Of a stretch of DNA of 64,000 bases, positions 14,501-26,220 are shown piece after piece. Under the pieces are notes generated by a model, which worked only from the letters and a program-made list of their open reading frames with translations, had not been told where the DNA came from and searched no databases. Location: contig JAXRKN010000045.1 in the NCBI GenBank assembly GCA_038502055.1, positions 8,173,501 to 8,237,500 of the forward strand. The letters are read 5' to 3'. This stretch comes from Tanytarsus gracilentus. Taxonomy: Eukaryota > Arthropoda > Insecta > Diptera > Chironomidae. Within the stretch, counting starts at the first letter, position 1; every line of letters begins with the position of its first letter. The position numbers were made by a program, and so were the translations under genes.

Positions 14501-17500
14501 AAACATTATCATTAATAGCTGTGACATGCTGTTAACTGGACGCACACATTTACGCATAATTAATGGACAAAAACTATTTTTCCCAATTTTCTCCTCCTCA
14601 CAAACACACATTTAATCTCATAAAATATTCCAAGAGATTAAGTTTTATTTTCTCATCACATAATGGTCTGTATGTGTGTGCATTTATGTGTGAGAGAGGC
14701 AGAAAAGTAGATTTGCAAACAATTCTTGCCGCATTCAATGTCCGAAGTATATCGAGATGAAAAAATGCTCCTTCAATAAAATAATGAAAAGCTTTTACAT
14801 CGAGAGGAATTATCCTTTCTAATCCCTCTTAAAGAGAAAGGAAATCTAAAGGGGATTTTGCTCTGTTTATAAAAATACTTCAATCTAATAATTCAAAATA
14901 ATGTTTATAAAATCAATCAATCAAAAAACCAGAGTTGAACTCCTCTCGCTGAAAACTTTTTATGCCTTTTTTATTTGCAAACTTTAATGAACTTTTCAGG
15001 AGCTTATAACAAGCTTGTTCTTGTGTATAAATCATTTCAGAGTAAAAATGTTTCTTTATTAACTGCTCCTTCGCTCACGCCATTCATTCGCTTTTGTTCG
15101 CTGACTCAACAATCGCTCTTCAATTTATTTTTGAAGGATGCTTAAACTTGCAACCATTCTTTTTATCATTACAAATTTTATTGTGTACCTGCATCGCTAT
15201 GATGATGATGATACTTTATGGAAAGAATGCAATGGATGATGCAATAGAGAAAATAGCTGTTTTGTTACCTTCTCAACGTTTGAGAATTTTAGAATGTTCA
15301 TTGTAAAAATTGTGGAAGTTGCAGCTAAGTTTAAAAATTACAACAAATTCAACGTTTATCTATAATTTAATGTATAAATTTCTAATTTAAATCATAGGTG
15401 AAAAGCTAAATTTCTTAATTGAATTTCAGACCGATTAAGAGTGAAGAATTGCTTCAGAATGAGTTAAAAGTAAAATAGATGAGTCAACAAAAATTTCTCA
15501 TCTGAAGACATTCATTAGTTGTGTCAATATAACGTTGACTCTGTGTGTGAACTATTTGGTATGAGATCGATTAAGGTTAAGTAGACGAAATGAAATGAAG
15601 TTGATTTATTGCATTAAATTGAGCTCAAATTACTTAATCTCGAGTAAAGCTGTGTGGAGTCAATATCAATTATCGGTTTTATTTGGAAAGATGTTGAGAA
15701 AGGAAATAAATTTTAAAATCTTAAATTGATTTACATTAATCTTCAGTTTTATCATCCTTCAAGTGGATTAAGTTGAAATAGAAAAATTCGCCTTGAAGTT
15801 ATGCAATTGAAAATTTAAAGCTTTTATTTTTAAAAATTCACAAAAAGGTTTATAGATTAAAATAATGAGACTAGTAAGATGATAAACAGGAAACGAAAAA
15901 GTATTTTTCTCGCAATGAAGAGTTATGGAAATTGTAATGCAACTTTTTTCCAAACTCCTCTCGTATTTTCCTTTTCTCATTCTTCTGCTAAATGTCATGA
16001 AAAATAAAAAAATAAAAGGAGGGAAAATTATTTGAAAACTTTTTTTCATCTCATTGCAATTTTTTTTGTTAAACGATACGAAGAAGAGAGGATGGTTTAG
16101 GAGTTTCCTGCATAATTTCGCCATGGCGGAAAGGAAAAAGTTTTGTTGAGTTACAGTGAATCTTCAGAGCATTTAAAGAAATCGCCAACAAGAATTTCTT
16201 AAGTGCGTTTTATATTTTAATTTTTATTAACAAGAAAAAGTAAAAATTATCAAAACTTTCAAACTCCACAAATTTTAAATGATGAACCTTAATCCATAAG
16301 CTTGAACAAAGAGCAAGGTAAGGATACTTGAGATTAATTGGTAAAGTTTGAAAAAGTTGTAAGAAGCTCGAGAAATTTAAAAGGTTGAGAGAAAGAATAA
16401 ATTCTTTTGGGAGTTCTTAGTCAAAACTGATCATCATCAACCGTGACGAATATCCACAAGGATTCATCAAATTTTCTTTTTTAATTCAGGTTGACTAGAA
16501 ATTTTTAGACATAATTAGAAAATTTTAAAAAATCTCCAATTATTGTTTTAAATTCTTAGAATTAAGGATGACCAAAAAATTTTATTGGTTCTTATCACCC
16601 AGATGGTCAGCCTTCCTTAAGCTCGGATGAAAATGAAGAGCAGCAAGAGAATTAAAGTTGTTAACGAGGAAGTAATTAAAATTTATTGAAGCGTCCACAA
16701 CCAAACGTTTTACGAAGATGAACTTTTTTATGCTTTCGAGTGCCTTTCATCCCAAAAGTTTGTTTTCATTATTCAAGCTCCTCTTGTTTGGAGAGAAATC
16801 CATCTTAAAATCAACAATTAATATTAATTGGTGCCGTCCGAGAAAATCTTCTTAAAGGCTTTTTCTCATTACTTAATTTATGGCGATGCCAGTGAGATTT
16901 ACCCTCGAGAAATTTTTTACTTTCAGCGAATATCATTAAAATTATTTTCCCACCGGAATGCGCGCACTAGCATATTTTTAAAATGAAAACATGATTATGG
17001 AGCGCTCGTGATGTCGCTAGGCGAAAATATTGCGACAAGGAAAAATCCATTTCCGTAATTGTGATGCTCGTGATAATGTTAAAAAGTAATAAACTTCGAG
17101 TTGAAAACTACCTCGCTATTTTTATATCACGGCATCTAGCCGAAAAAAAGAAGAGTGAAAAGAGATTTTTAATTTATTTTCTTCCTTTTGCAGCTACCGT
17201 GAAAAAATAAAAAATGTTTCCTGTGCACTTTAAAATGCAAATAGATTCGCTCTGAAGGATGCGACTTTTTAAGATGGAAATACAAAGTATTTTTCGAGAA
17301 ATTTATTCACTTATCCTTTGAGTCGTACACTCGTACGGTTTAAAATTGGATATCCTGGAAAGAGCTTTTTCGAAGGGTGTGAAACTATGGTCGAAAAAAT
17401 TTGTAAAATTAATTTCGCCTCGACGCAATTTCAATTCAGCCCATTGAATAAATGGATTGTCGCCAACACATCAGAAAAAATCTTGAATTTTGTTCCAACA

Positions 17501-18346
17501 CTCGACTGCTAAAAAAAATGAAATTCAAAATAAATTTGGCATTTTCAAAGCAAAAAAACGAATAAAGGACTTTTTTCTATTTTAGATTTCAATTCAAGTG
17601 ATTTTACAGACATTTTATAATATTTTATTTCGCTTTCATCTACCAGCAAAAATGGAAAAATTTCCAATTTGTTGTTTATACATTTTGAGTATTATATTTT
17701 TCTCTCTTTCTCACTCCTCCGAAAAATGGGAGGAAAAAATGTTGAAAATCATGATTTATTTTGTTATTTTTTCATGCCAGATCGTTGAATGTTTTCTTTT
17801 ATTCCAGAGAGCTGGCAACTACATTTACGGTTGCCAAAAAAGAGAGAGAAAAATTCAGAATTCAATAAACGAAAAACTCCTTTTCCGATTGAACTGTAAT
17901 TTTGCAAAATGATTAAGATTAAAACGTCGGAAAAGAGAGGGGGAGGATCTCCAAAAGGAAATGAACGTTTCCGCATTTTTCATTTGTTATTGGCGCAACA
18001 GAAGTCAATTCGTTTCTTAAGAATGCTTTTTCTTGTTCAATTTTCCCAGAAAGCATTCAAGGATTAGATTTTTCCTAGAATAAAATCAATGTGGTTTGTG
18101 CTCCACTTGTAAATATCAAATTCAGCTAAACATTTGTGATTCAACTAGATTCAAAAATTGTCTATTGGATAAATTTTCTTTTTATAGAGTCAAAAAATAG
18201 AAAGAAGCGAGCAATTTTAAACTTTTTAATTCTTTGAAATACTTGCTATAAAATTTCATACTAAATTATAGCAAATATTCTTCACCTCATTTCTTCTAAT
18301 TTTTTTGTGTGTGAAATTCACCACATAGAATACAATTATAGCTTCT

Positions 18347-18877
18347 GGCGATGGTTAAAAATTTTTTAAGAGTTAGTAATTTATTATTACTCGATTTTCA
18401 CTATAAATATTGAAGTAAAAATTCCTTAAAAATGTTTTTCCTGTTCTTTATCCTTTTATTTATATTAAAAATAATCAATATCATCTAAAGAATGCGTAAT
18501 TTTTTTTATTTTGATTTTTAAAGATTTTTGTTTGTTCGATTACTAACTCTTAAAAAAGTGGAACTTTTTGGTTGACTCTAAAGAAAACTTAAATCTTCAA
18601 TAATATGAAACACATTCTTTTGCCAACGTTCTTTGTGCTTTTAGTCTTTCTAATTATGTAAAACACATTTTTAGCATATAAAATGCGCCAAAAGTTAATT
18701 AAATTATTTATTTTAAATTCATACGTTTAATTTAAATCTCACAGTGGTTTTTAGCTGATCAGTTCGCTGATCTTATTTGCAGGTGAAAAAATTTCCCGCA
18801 CTTTTTTTTTGCATTCAGTAAGTTTAAATCTTAAATTTTCGTTACAAAGAGAGTTCCACTTTTTTTTAACCATCGCC
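18347..18877. repeat. Three interlocking inverted repeats (three-way junction layout)
   Basis: Three pairs of complementary arms are arranged cyclically. The outer pair is 18347-18361 (GGCGATGGTTAAAAA) with 18863-18877 (exact complement, 15 of 15). The second pair is 18362-18380 with 18539-18557 (19 of 19). The third is 18552-18564 (AAAAAAGTGGAAC) with 18853-18865 (13 of 13), with further imperfect pairing inside it. In one strand the segment could fold as a closing stem plus two long arms. It ends 125 bp past the stop of the minus-strand dipeptidase gene, so it may lie in that gene's 3' UTR. It may be a foldback or MITE-like transposon remnant, or a structured transcript. No clear target-site duplication was found. 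Confidence 0.6.
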
Positions 18878-19002
18878 TTCTTTCTTTTTCTTGGATAAAA
18901 TTCACATTTATGTATAAAAATTTTCTTCTCCTTTTCTACGCCAGCATTGTCACATTGTTTTACTCTGGTCAGCCAAGAAGAAGATGAAATTAATTAATTC
19001 AT

Positions 19003-22000
19003 TTAAGATTCGGGATAACGACAATATGCGTTTCCCTCAATTTCCTCGATTGGAATCCAATCTTCGCTCAATGCCTCTTTATTTCGGTTGCTTTCGACCT
19101 GTGAAAAAAATCATTAATTTAAAAAAGTGTCAACTTCAAAAAAATCAATCAATCACCTCACGAAGAATGCGAACGATGTTGCCGCCTATTAGTTTCTTCA
19201 GCGATGCATTATTCCACAACCGATCACGAGCAAGCTCAGCTAAAAGGAGTGCATATTTCCTCGGAGAAGTTGTCGGTCCCAAGCCAACGTGGTTAAGTCC
19301 GGCGAGTGCACGTACATAATTTATGTTGTGTATCGCCTCCTTCACCGATAACTTATCAATGTTGATTGTGAGCACGCCACCGTTGCTGCTCAATGCACTG
19401 TAAAAATCAAATGAAGCGAGTCGAAGATCAATAAAGTGTTCGCAATGAAGCTGATTCGAGATATATATAAAATCTAATCAAGTGGCACTTTGATGCATGA
19501 GCAGAAATTCCCATACTTTTCATTTACCTCGTAGAAGTTTAAGTGTGTGTGCACAAATGAGAGACTTTTCAAGTGTAAAAGAAAATTCGTAGGGAATAAA
19601 GAAAGGCGCTTTGGGGAAAAATTCACAGTTCAATGAGAAATGGATGGGAAAAAGTTGTTCCATGCTGCAAAACCACAATCCTTTCCACAATCAAGCGGAA
19701 TCAAGTGCAAAACTCATTAAAATTAAATCGTCAATATGCAATTTGAGTAATCGAGAACTTGATAGAGAAAGAAAATGGGAGGAAGGAAGTCGAAGGTGAG
19801 AGTTGAAAGGCAAGTAGTGCATACGAGTTTTCAGTTTAATTAAAATTCTGCTATTACACTCTCATTTGAAATTCTTCGATAAAGACTAAGTTTGAAAAGG
19901 TGATGATGGAAAAAGTCATGCCTTCAATTAAAATATTCGTAGTAGTTAAAAGTTTTATTCATTAATTTTTTGTTGAGTTAATTTATGAAAATTAAAAAAT
20001 TAAGTCACGTTTTATTTAGAGAAATTTTCATAATTTTTTGTGAAAGCAGAAAATTAAAAATTATTTCAAAATTTTCGTCCTTGATATTTTTAATGAAATT
20101 CCACCAACAACTTTTTAGTGTTGCATCGGAGACTTGTAATAAAAGTTTCCTTCACGGATTATTGAGTCTGCAAGCGATGAAAAATATGCGGTTATATTTT
20201 TTTTCCTCTCTTCACTTCTTTTTCATTTCGCACTTCGGTTACAATTTAATAATTTTTATTCGCCTCGCCACCCATCTCACAAGATATTGCCGAGGGAAAG
20301 ACGGAGGAAAAAAACACATCATGAGTTTAATTGGAATGAAGATAAAAGTAGTGTGAATGCAGTAAAAACAGAAGTGATGATCGAGCCAACCCGAAGAAAC
20401 CACTGCTGTGAAATTGGTAATGGAAATTTGCCAAGGAATCAATATAGCTGAAATTTTTCTTCATCGACTTCCTCTCATTTTTTTTTGCCGGCAGGCAACT
20501 GCATTGTGTTGTGAGAAATTGCACGAAATTGCAAAAGGAAATCATTTCTTGAAATAAGAAGCGAGGACGGAATTTAAAGGACATGTGAAACTAGAGCGAG
20601 AGGATTAAAGTGCACATGATGAAATAATGAAAAATAACGATGTAAAAAAGGAAGCGGAAAAATGGTGGCAGGGGTTGGTCCTTTGAGATTTTCAGCTCAC
20701 TTTTCAAGTGTTTCAACCCTTGATAAAAACTTTATTGAGTGGATAAAAACTGAACAGCTATGAATAAAAATTCGAGAGTGAAAACTTGGGATTCGAGATA
20801 AATTTTTCATGGCTGCTTTCAATGAACTTTTATGGCTGCCCGATTTCCCACATCTCTCTCTCCTCTCCTCTACTTCGACATCAAGATAAATGTTCTTTTT
20901 TTTCGGTTCTCACTTGCAGCAATTGCACAAAACAAAACTATCGAGAACCCAAATTTACACAACAGAAAAAGCACAATAAAAAATATTTTCGAGACATGCG
21001 AGAAAAGAATTTTCGGGTGGAACTAAACCTCCCAGTTGCTTACTGGCTCGCTGTTAGCTGCTAGCGCTCTCATGACTATAATTCTCAATTTTTTGTCATT
21101 TTAATTCCGATTTCGTTTTGGATGCGAGGGATTGAAGTTAAGTGAGGTGTTAAAAAATAATTTTTAAATCAATTCTTAAAATTGTCTAAAATTGCTTAAA
21201 ATTTTGCTAAATTTAAATTTTAATAAAAAAATTGTCACATCACTTTTTTCCATCCCCCTTTCTATCCATTATAAAAATTGAAAACACCGGAATAAAAATA
21301 TAGCGAGACACCGGGCGAGACAGTGGAGAAAAAAATAGATGGGAAAATTAAATTGTCAGTTATTTATTTGAGCTTTTAGGTTGAACTTAAAAAGATTGCA
21401 ATAATCCCGGGTTGTAAATTGTCATTACAGTTCCAGGTCTCACTCGATTTACATTTCATTTCAATGGAATCTAGTGCATTGAAAGTGACAAGATCGCAAT
21501 AAATTTGAATTATTCATGGGAGGAGGGAAAAAAATTGTGAAACTAGGTTAAAGAAATTTTATTAATCCAAGTTTTGAAACATAATTGGAAGTTGCGTAAC
21601 TTGTTAAAAATATTTTTAAGAAAATAACTTTCTCACCTCAACACGTGATCTGGAATTGTGCCTGTGATATTCGGTGAAGCGGTGGATGATGGAACTGTGT
21701 TGCTCACGAGAAGCGGTGCTTTTGCGAAATTTAGCACCTGCATCATGCTCGGCTCGCTTAGATCTCGAATCTCGGCTAGCATTCCCAAGCGATTTATTTC
21801 CTTCAGAACAATCTGAGAAGAGAAAAGACAAGAAATGAATTTTATGCAAATTTTTCATTTAAATTGGACGAGGAAAGAAAAAACTTTTTTTCCTCTTCGT
21901 GAACCTCATGAATAAATAAGTGAGTTAAGTTTATAAGGAATGAATGTGCAATATTCACTTAGAAGTGACCTTGCCTTGTCTTTACAACCATTTTGCATCC

Positions 22001-22956
22001 TCATCGGTCGTAAACAATTTCATTTGAAATTCAAAAATTCTCTCATCGGTACTTACTTTTCCGAATTGAGTTATTGACGAAGGAATGTTTTCCTCGAAGA
22101 GAGGTTCTCGTGTTGTTGCAGCGGCAATCCAAGGATTCGAACATTCATAACTGGCTAGGGAGATGAATCGTGCACCGAGTGAATAAAACATTCTCAAAAC
22201 AGCGACACTGGAACCGAGCACGTGACCGCCCTCGAGACCCAATAAAACACCAATTTCACCGTCATTGTGAGCATTCTCCATCTCTTCCGCATTCATGACA
22301 ATTCTCATGCCTTTAGTTCTCGCCACAATTCGAGTTGTTTCATCAATTCCTTCAAGTGTGAGTTGAACGGCATCAAGATATTGTGCTTGGCATGGAATTC
22401 TCGTTGGCCAAAAAATACCGCCAACCATACTATCACGAATTTCATAGAAGCTCTGTGTAAAATTTGATTCACTATAGGTGTGAAGAGAACCGCCAATGAG
22501 TGGTGTTTCCGACAGGAGTCTACGAATAAAATTTAAACGTGCTTCGAGAAGTGATGAGCTTCGAAGTTGAAGTCCCAAAGGAATGCCTAAAATATTTTTT
22601 TATTTCAAAATTAAAAGAGCTTTTAAATTTTTAAATTTTCTTTTGCGAGAATTTTACCCTTGAACAATCTAATTTTTCTTACCAACTGCAAGGAGCATCA
22701 ACCCGAGTACAACAACCGTTAATGCAACAATTTTCTTCCCTCTGTAATTTTTTCTCGATGCAATTGAGGAATTTGATCCATCTTTCTTGCTATAAGCGCC
22801 AATGGCATTTCCATTTTTCAACTGATACTTTGCGCTACTAATTTCAGGAATATCCAAGTCAGCTATATCGATGTCCGTAAAAACAAAGTGCGTCTTGCAC
22901 GTTTGAGGTTGTTGGTGTCGCAACTCGACAAATTCGTGGTTGGAGACTGATATCAT
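19003..22956 (-). CDS. Membrane dipeptidase-like protein, metal site lost
   Basis: Peptidase M19 (renal dipeptidase, DPEP) fold, 438 aa in five exons: 22956-22683, 22586-22057, 21812-21637, 19397-19157 and 19098-19003, all with GT..AG borders and consistent phase. No cleavable N-terminal signal is evident. A hydrophobic segment at about residues 73-92 suggests a type II membrane anchor with the M19 domain outside the cell. Family landmarks include FWPTR, LGLEGGH (about 207-213), the ITQFGK..INRLGML block and the C-terminal NIVRILREV..IPIEEI block. The usual zinc ligands are mostly gone. The DGHND motif reads GGSLH (123-127), the two later His are Asp285 and Asn306 at the same 21-residue spacing, and the GGDFDG motif reads GPTTSP. 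Only Glu210 remains. It is therefore probably a pseudoenzyme; the gene itself is intact. Intron 3 is long (about 2.2 kb). Confidence 0.9.
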
Positions 22957-23270
22957 GATTCTTAATTAATAACTTGAGGAAGATAATGCGACTTAAAACT
23001 AATTTTTCTATTTTTTCACTGCCAGTTCAGCATCATTGTTATCCTTTATCGTTTTTTTATAAATGGTGAGCATGCGTGATAGAAATGTTGTGAGCTATAC
23101 AAAAAACCACATGTTGGAACATTTTCAACATTTTGTTTGTAAATAAATGAGAAAATTTTAAATTTTTAAATTTATAATAAAAAAATCAATCTTTTTTTAA
23201 TCTTTTTATTCAATTCTTTTTAATCGTTGAATTTACAGCTTTGTATTCAAAATACTAATAAAACTGCAAT
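22957..23270. other. Spacer between two co-directional minus-strand genes
   Basis: This 314 bp AT-rich gap lies between the start of the dipeptidase-like gene and the stop of the acyl-CoA synthetase gene, both on the minus strand. It must hold the 3' end of the synthetase transcript and the promoter of the dipeptidase-like gene. A TTTATT (AATAAA on the minus strand) at 23203-23208 could be the synthetase poly(A) signal. No other element was recognised. Confidence 0.5.
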
Positions 23271-25011
23271 TTATATTTTCCAGTCTTTGATTATATTATT
23301 TTCCTTACTATTTTTCTTGGCAATGTTTCTTAGTTCCACCTTTTTAACTTTACCTGATGAGCTTGTTGGAAATTCATCCACAAAATGAACTCCTCCTGTG
23401 AGTTTTTTCCCCTCGTGAACACGATCCGCAACATAGTTTTCAATATATTCAGAGGTTAAATCTGATTCACTCTTCTTAATAACGAACGCGTGCACAATAT
23501 CATAACCTTTGCTATGATCGTAAACGCCAATTATGGCACTGGCTCTAACTCCTTCAATTTCGTTAACGATTGTTTCAAGTTCAAGTGAAGTGCACGGAAC
23601 AAAAAGATCTAAAAGATCTGTGATTCGTTCGGTTACAAAAATGTTTCCATGATCATCAAAATATCCCAAATCACCGGATCTAACCCAACCATCTTTGACA
23701 GTTGCCACGTATTTTTCAGGTTCATTAAAGTATCCAGGAAAATTTACAGTTTTGGTGAAGAAAATTTCGCCTGGCTGATTTGGTCCCAATCTTTCACCAT
23801 CATCACTAACTATCTATTTTTAAAAATAATTTTACTAAGATACAATGTTAATTTTTTGATTTTACCTTAATTTTACATCCACTTATAGGTTGTCCAGAAC
23901 TCCAGCTTTTTTGCTCCCCCTTTGTATAAGTAATGAAACCACCTTCAGTTGACCCATAAGCACACACAATTTTTGCATTTGGAAACATTAGTCTTGCTTT
24001 TTCAATGAATTTTTCTTGAATTGCATGACTGCCAACTATTACCGAGCGGACGCTTTTAATTGGGCGCAAATTTGGACAATTTGAAATCATAATCCACAAA
24101 TACTCATAAAAAACAGTAATTGTTACGTTTTGCTTCTCCAAGATATCAAGATAAGAATCTGCTGTGATATCAGACGAAGTAATTACTCTCTTAACCCCAA
24201 AAAGTCCACTATACAAAATGGCGTAAACTGCAGTAATCCAGGAGAGTGAAGAAGTAAAAAATAAAACTTCTGATGAGTTTGTAAATTGTTTGTAAAGTGG
24301 TTCAGTGGTAGCGATTAATTCCTCATGACTTTTGCAAATTCCTTTGACCATGCCTGTGGTACCAGAAGAACACATAATAAAAGCTGATGTGGTGGAAATG
24401 TCAATTAGCTCAGGAAATCTAAAAAAATATTTTTAAAATATAGTTTGAAACTGTCAAAAGTTTACTTACACATAATTCTCAACGTTACGATCTGCATTTT
24501 CAATAATCTCATCAACAAATTTATAGCCTTCAACTCGTTTTATCAAGGTGACTATTGCCTTCGTTTCGAGTGCCATTTTATCTGTCGCATTCTTGATTAC
24601 ACTGACAAGATTAGCATCGCAAAAAATTACTTTTGGTCTTGTCTTTGAAAACATATAAATTATATCTGCCTCGTTCAAGATTGACACCAATGGATTAACG
24701 GGCAGTCCTAAAGTAAGACACGCCAAAACGACTGGCGTTAGATTTTCGGAATTTTTTCCAATTATTCCTACTACATCGTGCTGTTTTAATCCCAAAGACG
24801 ATAAAAATCGAGCGATTTTAACAGATTTCTCGAACATTTGTCCGCAAGTTGTCTCCACGCCATCATCAGCATTGACTTGAATAACTCTTTCTGGCGAATT
24901 TTTTAAAAGATTCAAAATCAAATAACCAAGACCAGCGGAAGGATTGTAGATTGGTGGATTTGAAGGGCCACTCCAAATTTTAGTGCTTGAATCGTAGCCG
25001 AAAGATTCCAT
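23271..25011 (-). CDS. AMP-binding acyl-CoA synthetase / luciferase-like
   Basis: ANL-superfamily adenylating enzyme, 545 aa in three exons: 25011-24470, 24418-23866 and 23813-23271, phases 2 and 0. It would activate a carboxylate with ATP and transfer it to CoA. The closest family type is 4-coumarate:CoA ligase / firefly luciferase-like. The ATP loop SSGTTGMVKG lies at 198-207, the YGSTEGG adenine motif at 335-341, SGDLGYFDD at 411-419 with hinge Arg428, and the C-terminal catalytic lysine is Lys520 in SSGKVKKVE. All key motifs are present, so it should be active. Length is normal for the family. The C-terminus ends DWKI rather than SKL, so there is no peroxisomal PTS1, unlike beetle luciferases and many relatives. 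The substrate cannot be told from sequence. It is divergent with RRP7, 332 bp away. Confidence 0.92.
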
Positions 25012-25343
25012 GTCTTGCGTTTGTGAGAAGCGAATTTGAACTAATTATTTTTTGTTTGTCATCATCTTTACATTTAAAAATAACTTTTATCTTTTATTTA
25101 CTCTAGAGATTGTTTTTCAACGTTTAATTAATTTAATGACTTTTGTTTTTCAATGATAGAGATAGTGCAATATTTGCTTTGAAAGGCATGGCAAAAGTCC
25201 GTTAAAAAAGTGGTGAATATAAATTCAAAATTGACATGCGGTCATTATAAAGCAATTTAACTGATTTTTTAAAAAAGTTAGCATCACATGTGCTTGTTTA
25301 TAAATTTCTGAAAACAATACAAATAAAAAGTTAAATTTAAAAA
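25012..25343. promoter_or_regulatory. Shared divergent promoter region
   Basis: The 332 bp between the start codons of the acyl-CoA synthetase gene (minus) and RRP7 (plus) must contain both 5' UTRs and promoters. It is AT-rich, with no clear TATA box position. The role is inferred from layout only. Confidence 0.5.
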
Positions 25344-26200
25344 ATGAGCTCCGATGCACACGAAAAGTTAGAAGACTTTAAAGGTAAGCAAATAATGTTG
25401 CACTAGTTAAATGTGTGCTTTAATATCACTTTTTAGTTCTTCCATTGAAATTTATCGACACCGACGAGTCATTTCACTCGATTTTCATTCAAAAATATCG
25501 ATCAGAGAAGAAAACTCTTGATAAACCTGTTGGCAAGACACTTCAGATATTAAATATTCCTCCATACGCAACTGAAAATGCAATCAAAAGAGTTTTTAAT
25601 GAAGCCGTCGGAGAAGTCGATCGAGTCAAGTTAATTGATTGTCACAAAAATGAACATAAATCGATGTATAAAGTACATTCGGAGTTCTTTAATGAGGCAG
25701 CGCCGTTTAAATTTCAAATTGGCTTTGTAATTTTTAAGAAAACAAGTTCCGTCGATGCTGTCTTTCGACTTCAATCACTGCCAGCACTAAGCACGCAAGA
25801 AGATCCAGTGTTAACAGGAATTAGTAAATGGACTCAAGAGTACAATAATTCCAACAGCATCGATATGGAAGCCATGCAGAGTGAAATAAATTTATACATG
25901 CAGCATTACGATAAAGTCAAAGATGCATCCGAAACTCATCAAGGTGGTGATGACGATGGCTGGATCACGGTTGGAAAGAAGGGAAATATTCAAGGGTTCT
26001 CGCAGCATGAAAATGTCATCGGTAAACTTGAAAAGAAAATCGAGTCACAGAGGAAGAAAACCAAGGACATGAAAAGCTTTTACTCGTTTGAGATACGCGA
26101 AAATAAGAAGAGACACCTAATTGAATTGAGAAAGAAGTTTGAGGAGGATCGAGCTAAAATGAGTACGATGAAACAAAATCGCAAATTTAAGCCGTATTGA
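25344..26200 (+). CDS. RRP7: Ribosomal RNA-processing protein 7
   Basis: RRP7 homologue, 267 aa. Exon 1 is 25344-25383 (13 codons plus one base) and exon 2 is 25437-26200. The start ATG sits in an AAAA context. RRP7 is a nucleolar factor of the UTP-C part of the small-subunit processome, needed for 40S ribosome assembly. Visible features are an N-terminal PLKFI segment, an RRM-like region opening with LQILNIPPYATENAIKRVF, and the highly conserved C-terminal RRP7 tail: FYSFEIRENKKRHLIELR, then KKFEEDRAKM, then QNRKFKPY at the very end. Length matches the family (about 270-300 aa). It is convergent with INTS15, with only 10 bp between the stop codons. AATAAA begins at the last base of its stop codon. 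Confidence 0.95.
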
Positions 26201-26220
26201 ATAAAAAGTTTTACTTTATT
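26200..26220. terminator. Opposed poly(A) signals of RRP7 and INTS15
   Basis: AATAAA at 26200-26205 (plus) starts at the last base of the RRP7 TGA. TTTATT at 26215-26220, AATAAA on the minus strand, falls inside the last codons of INTS15. If cleavage occurs the usual 10-30 nt downstream, each mRNA runs into the other gene's coding end, so the 3' ends overlap antisense. Use of these signals is inferred. Confidence 0.55.

Larger units (their letters stand above)
1..19002. other. Long gene-poor AT-rich region
   Basis: I see no gene here. Open frames are all short (about 60-120 codons), rich in Phe, Lys, Asn and Ile, and lack recognisable domains or neighbouring exons in matching phase. The sequence is homopolymer-rich, with many copies of a palindrome of A-runs, GCTT and T-runs. 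It could be intergenic DNA, the intron of a gene whose exons lie outside the window, or a regulatory domain. Two internal structures are listed separately. Short, isolated exons could have been missed. Confidence 0.6.
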
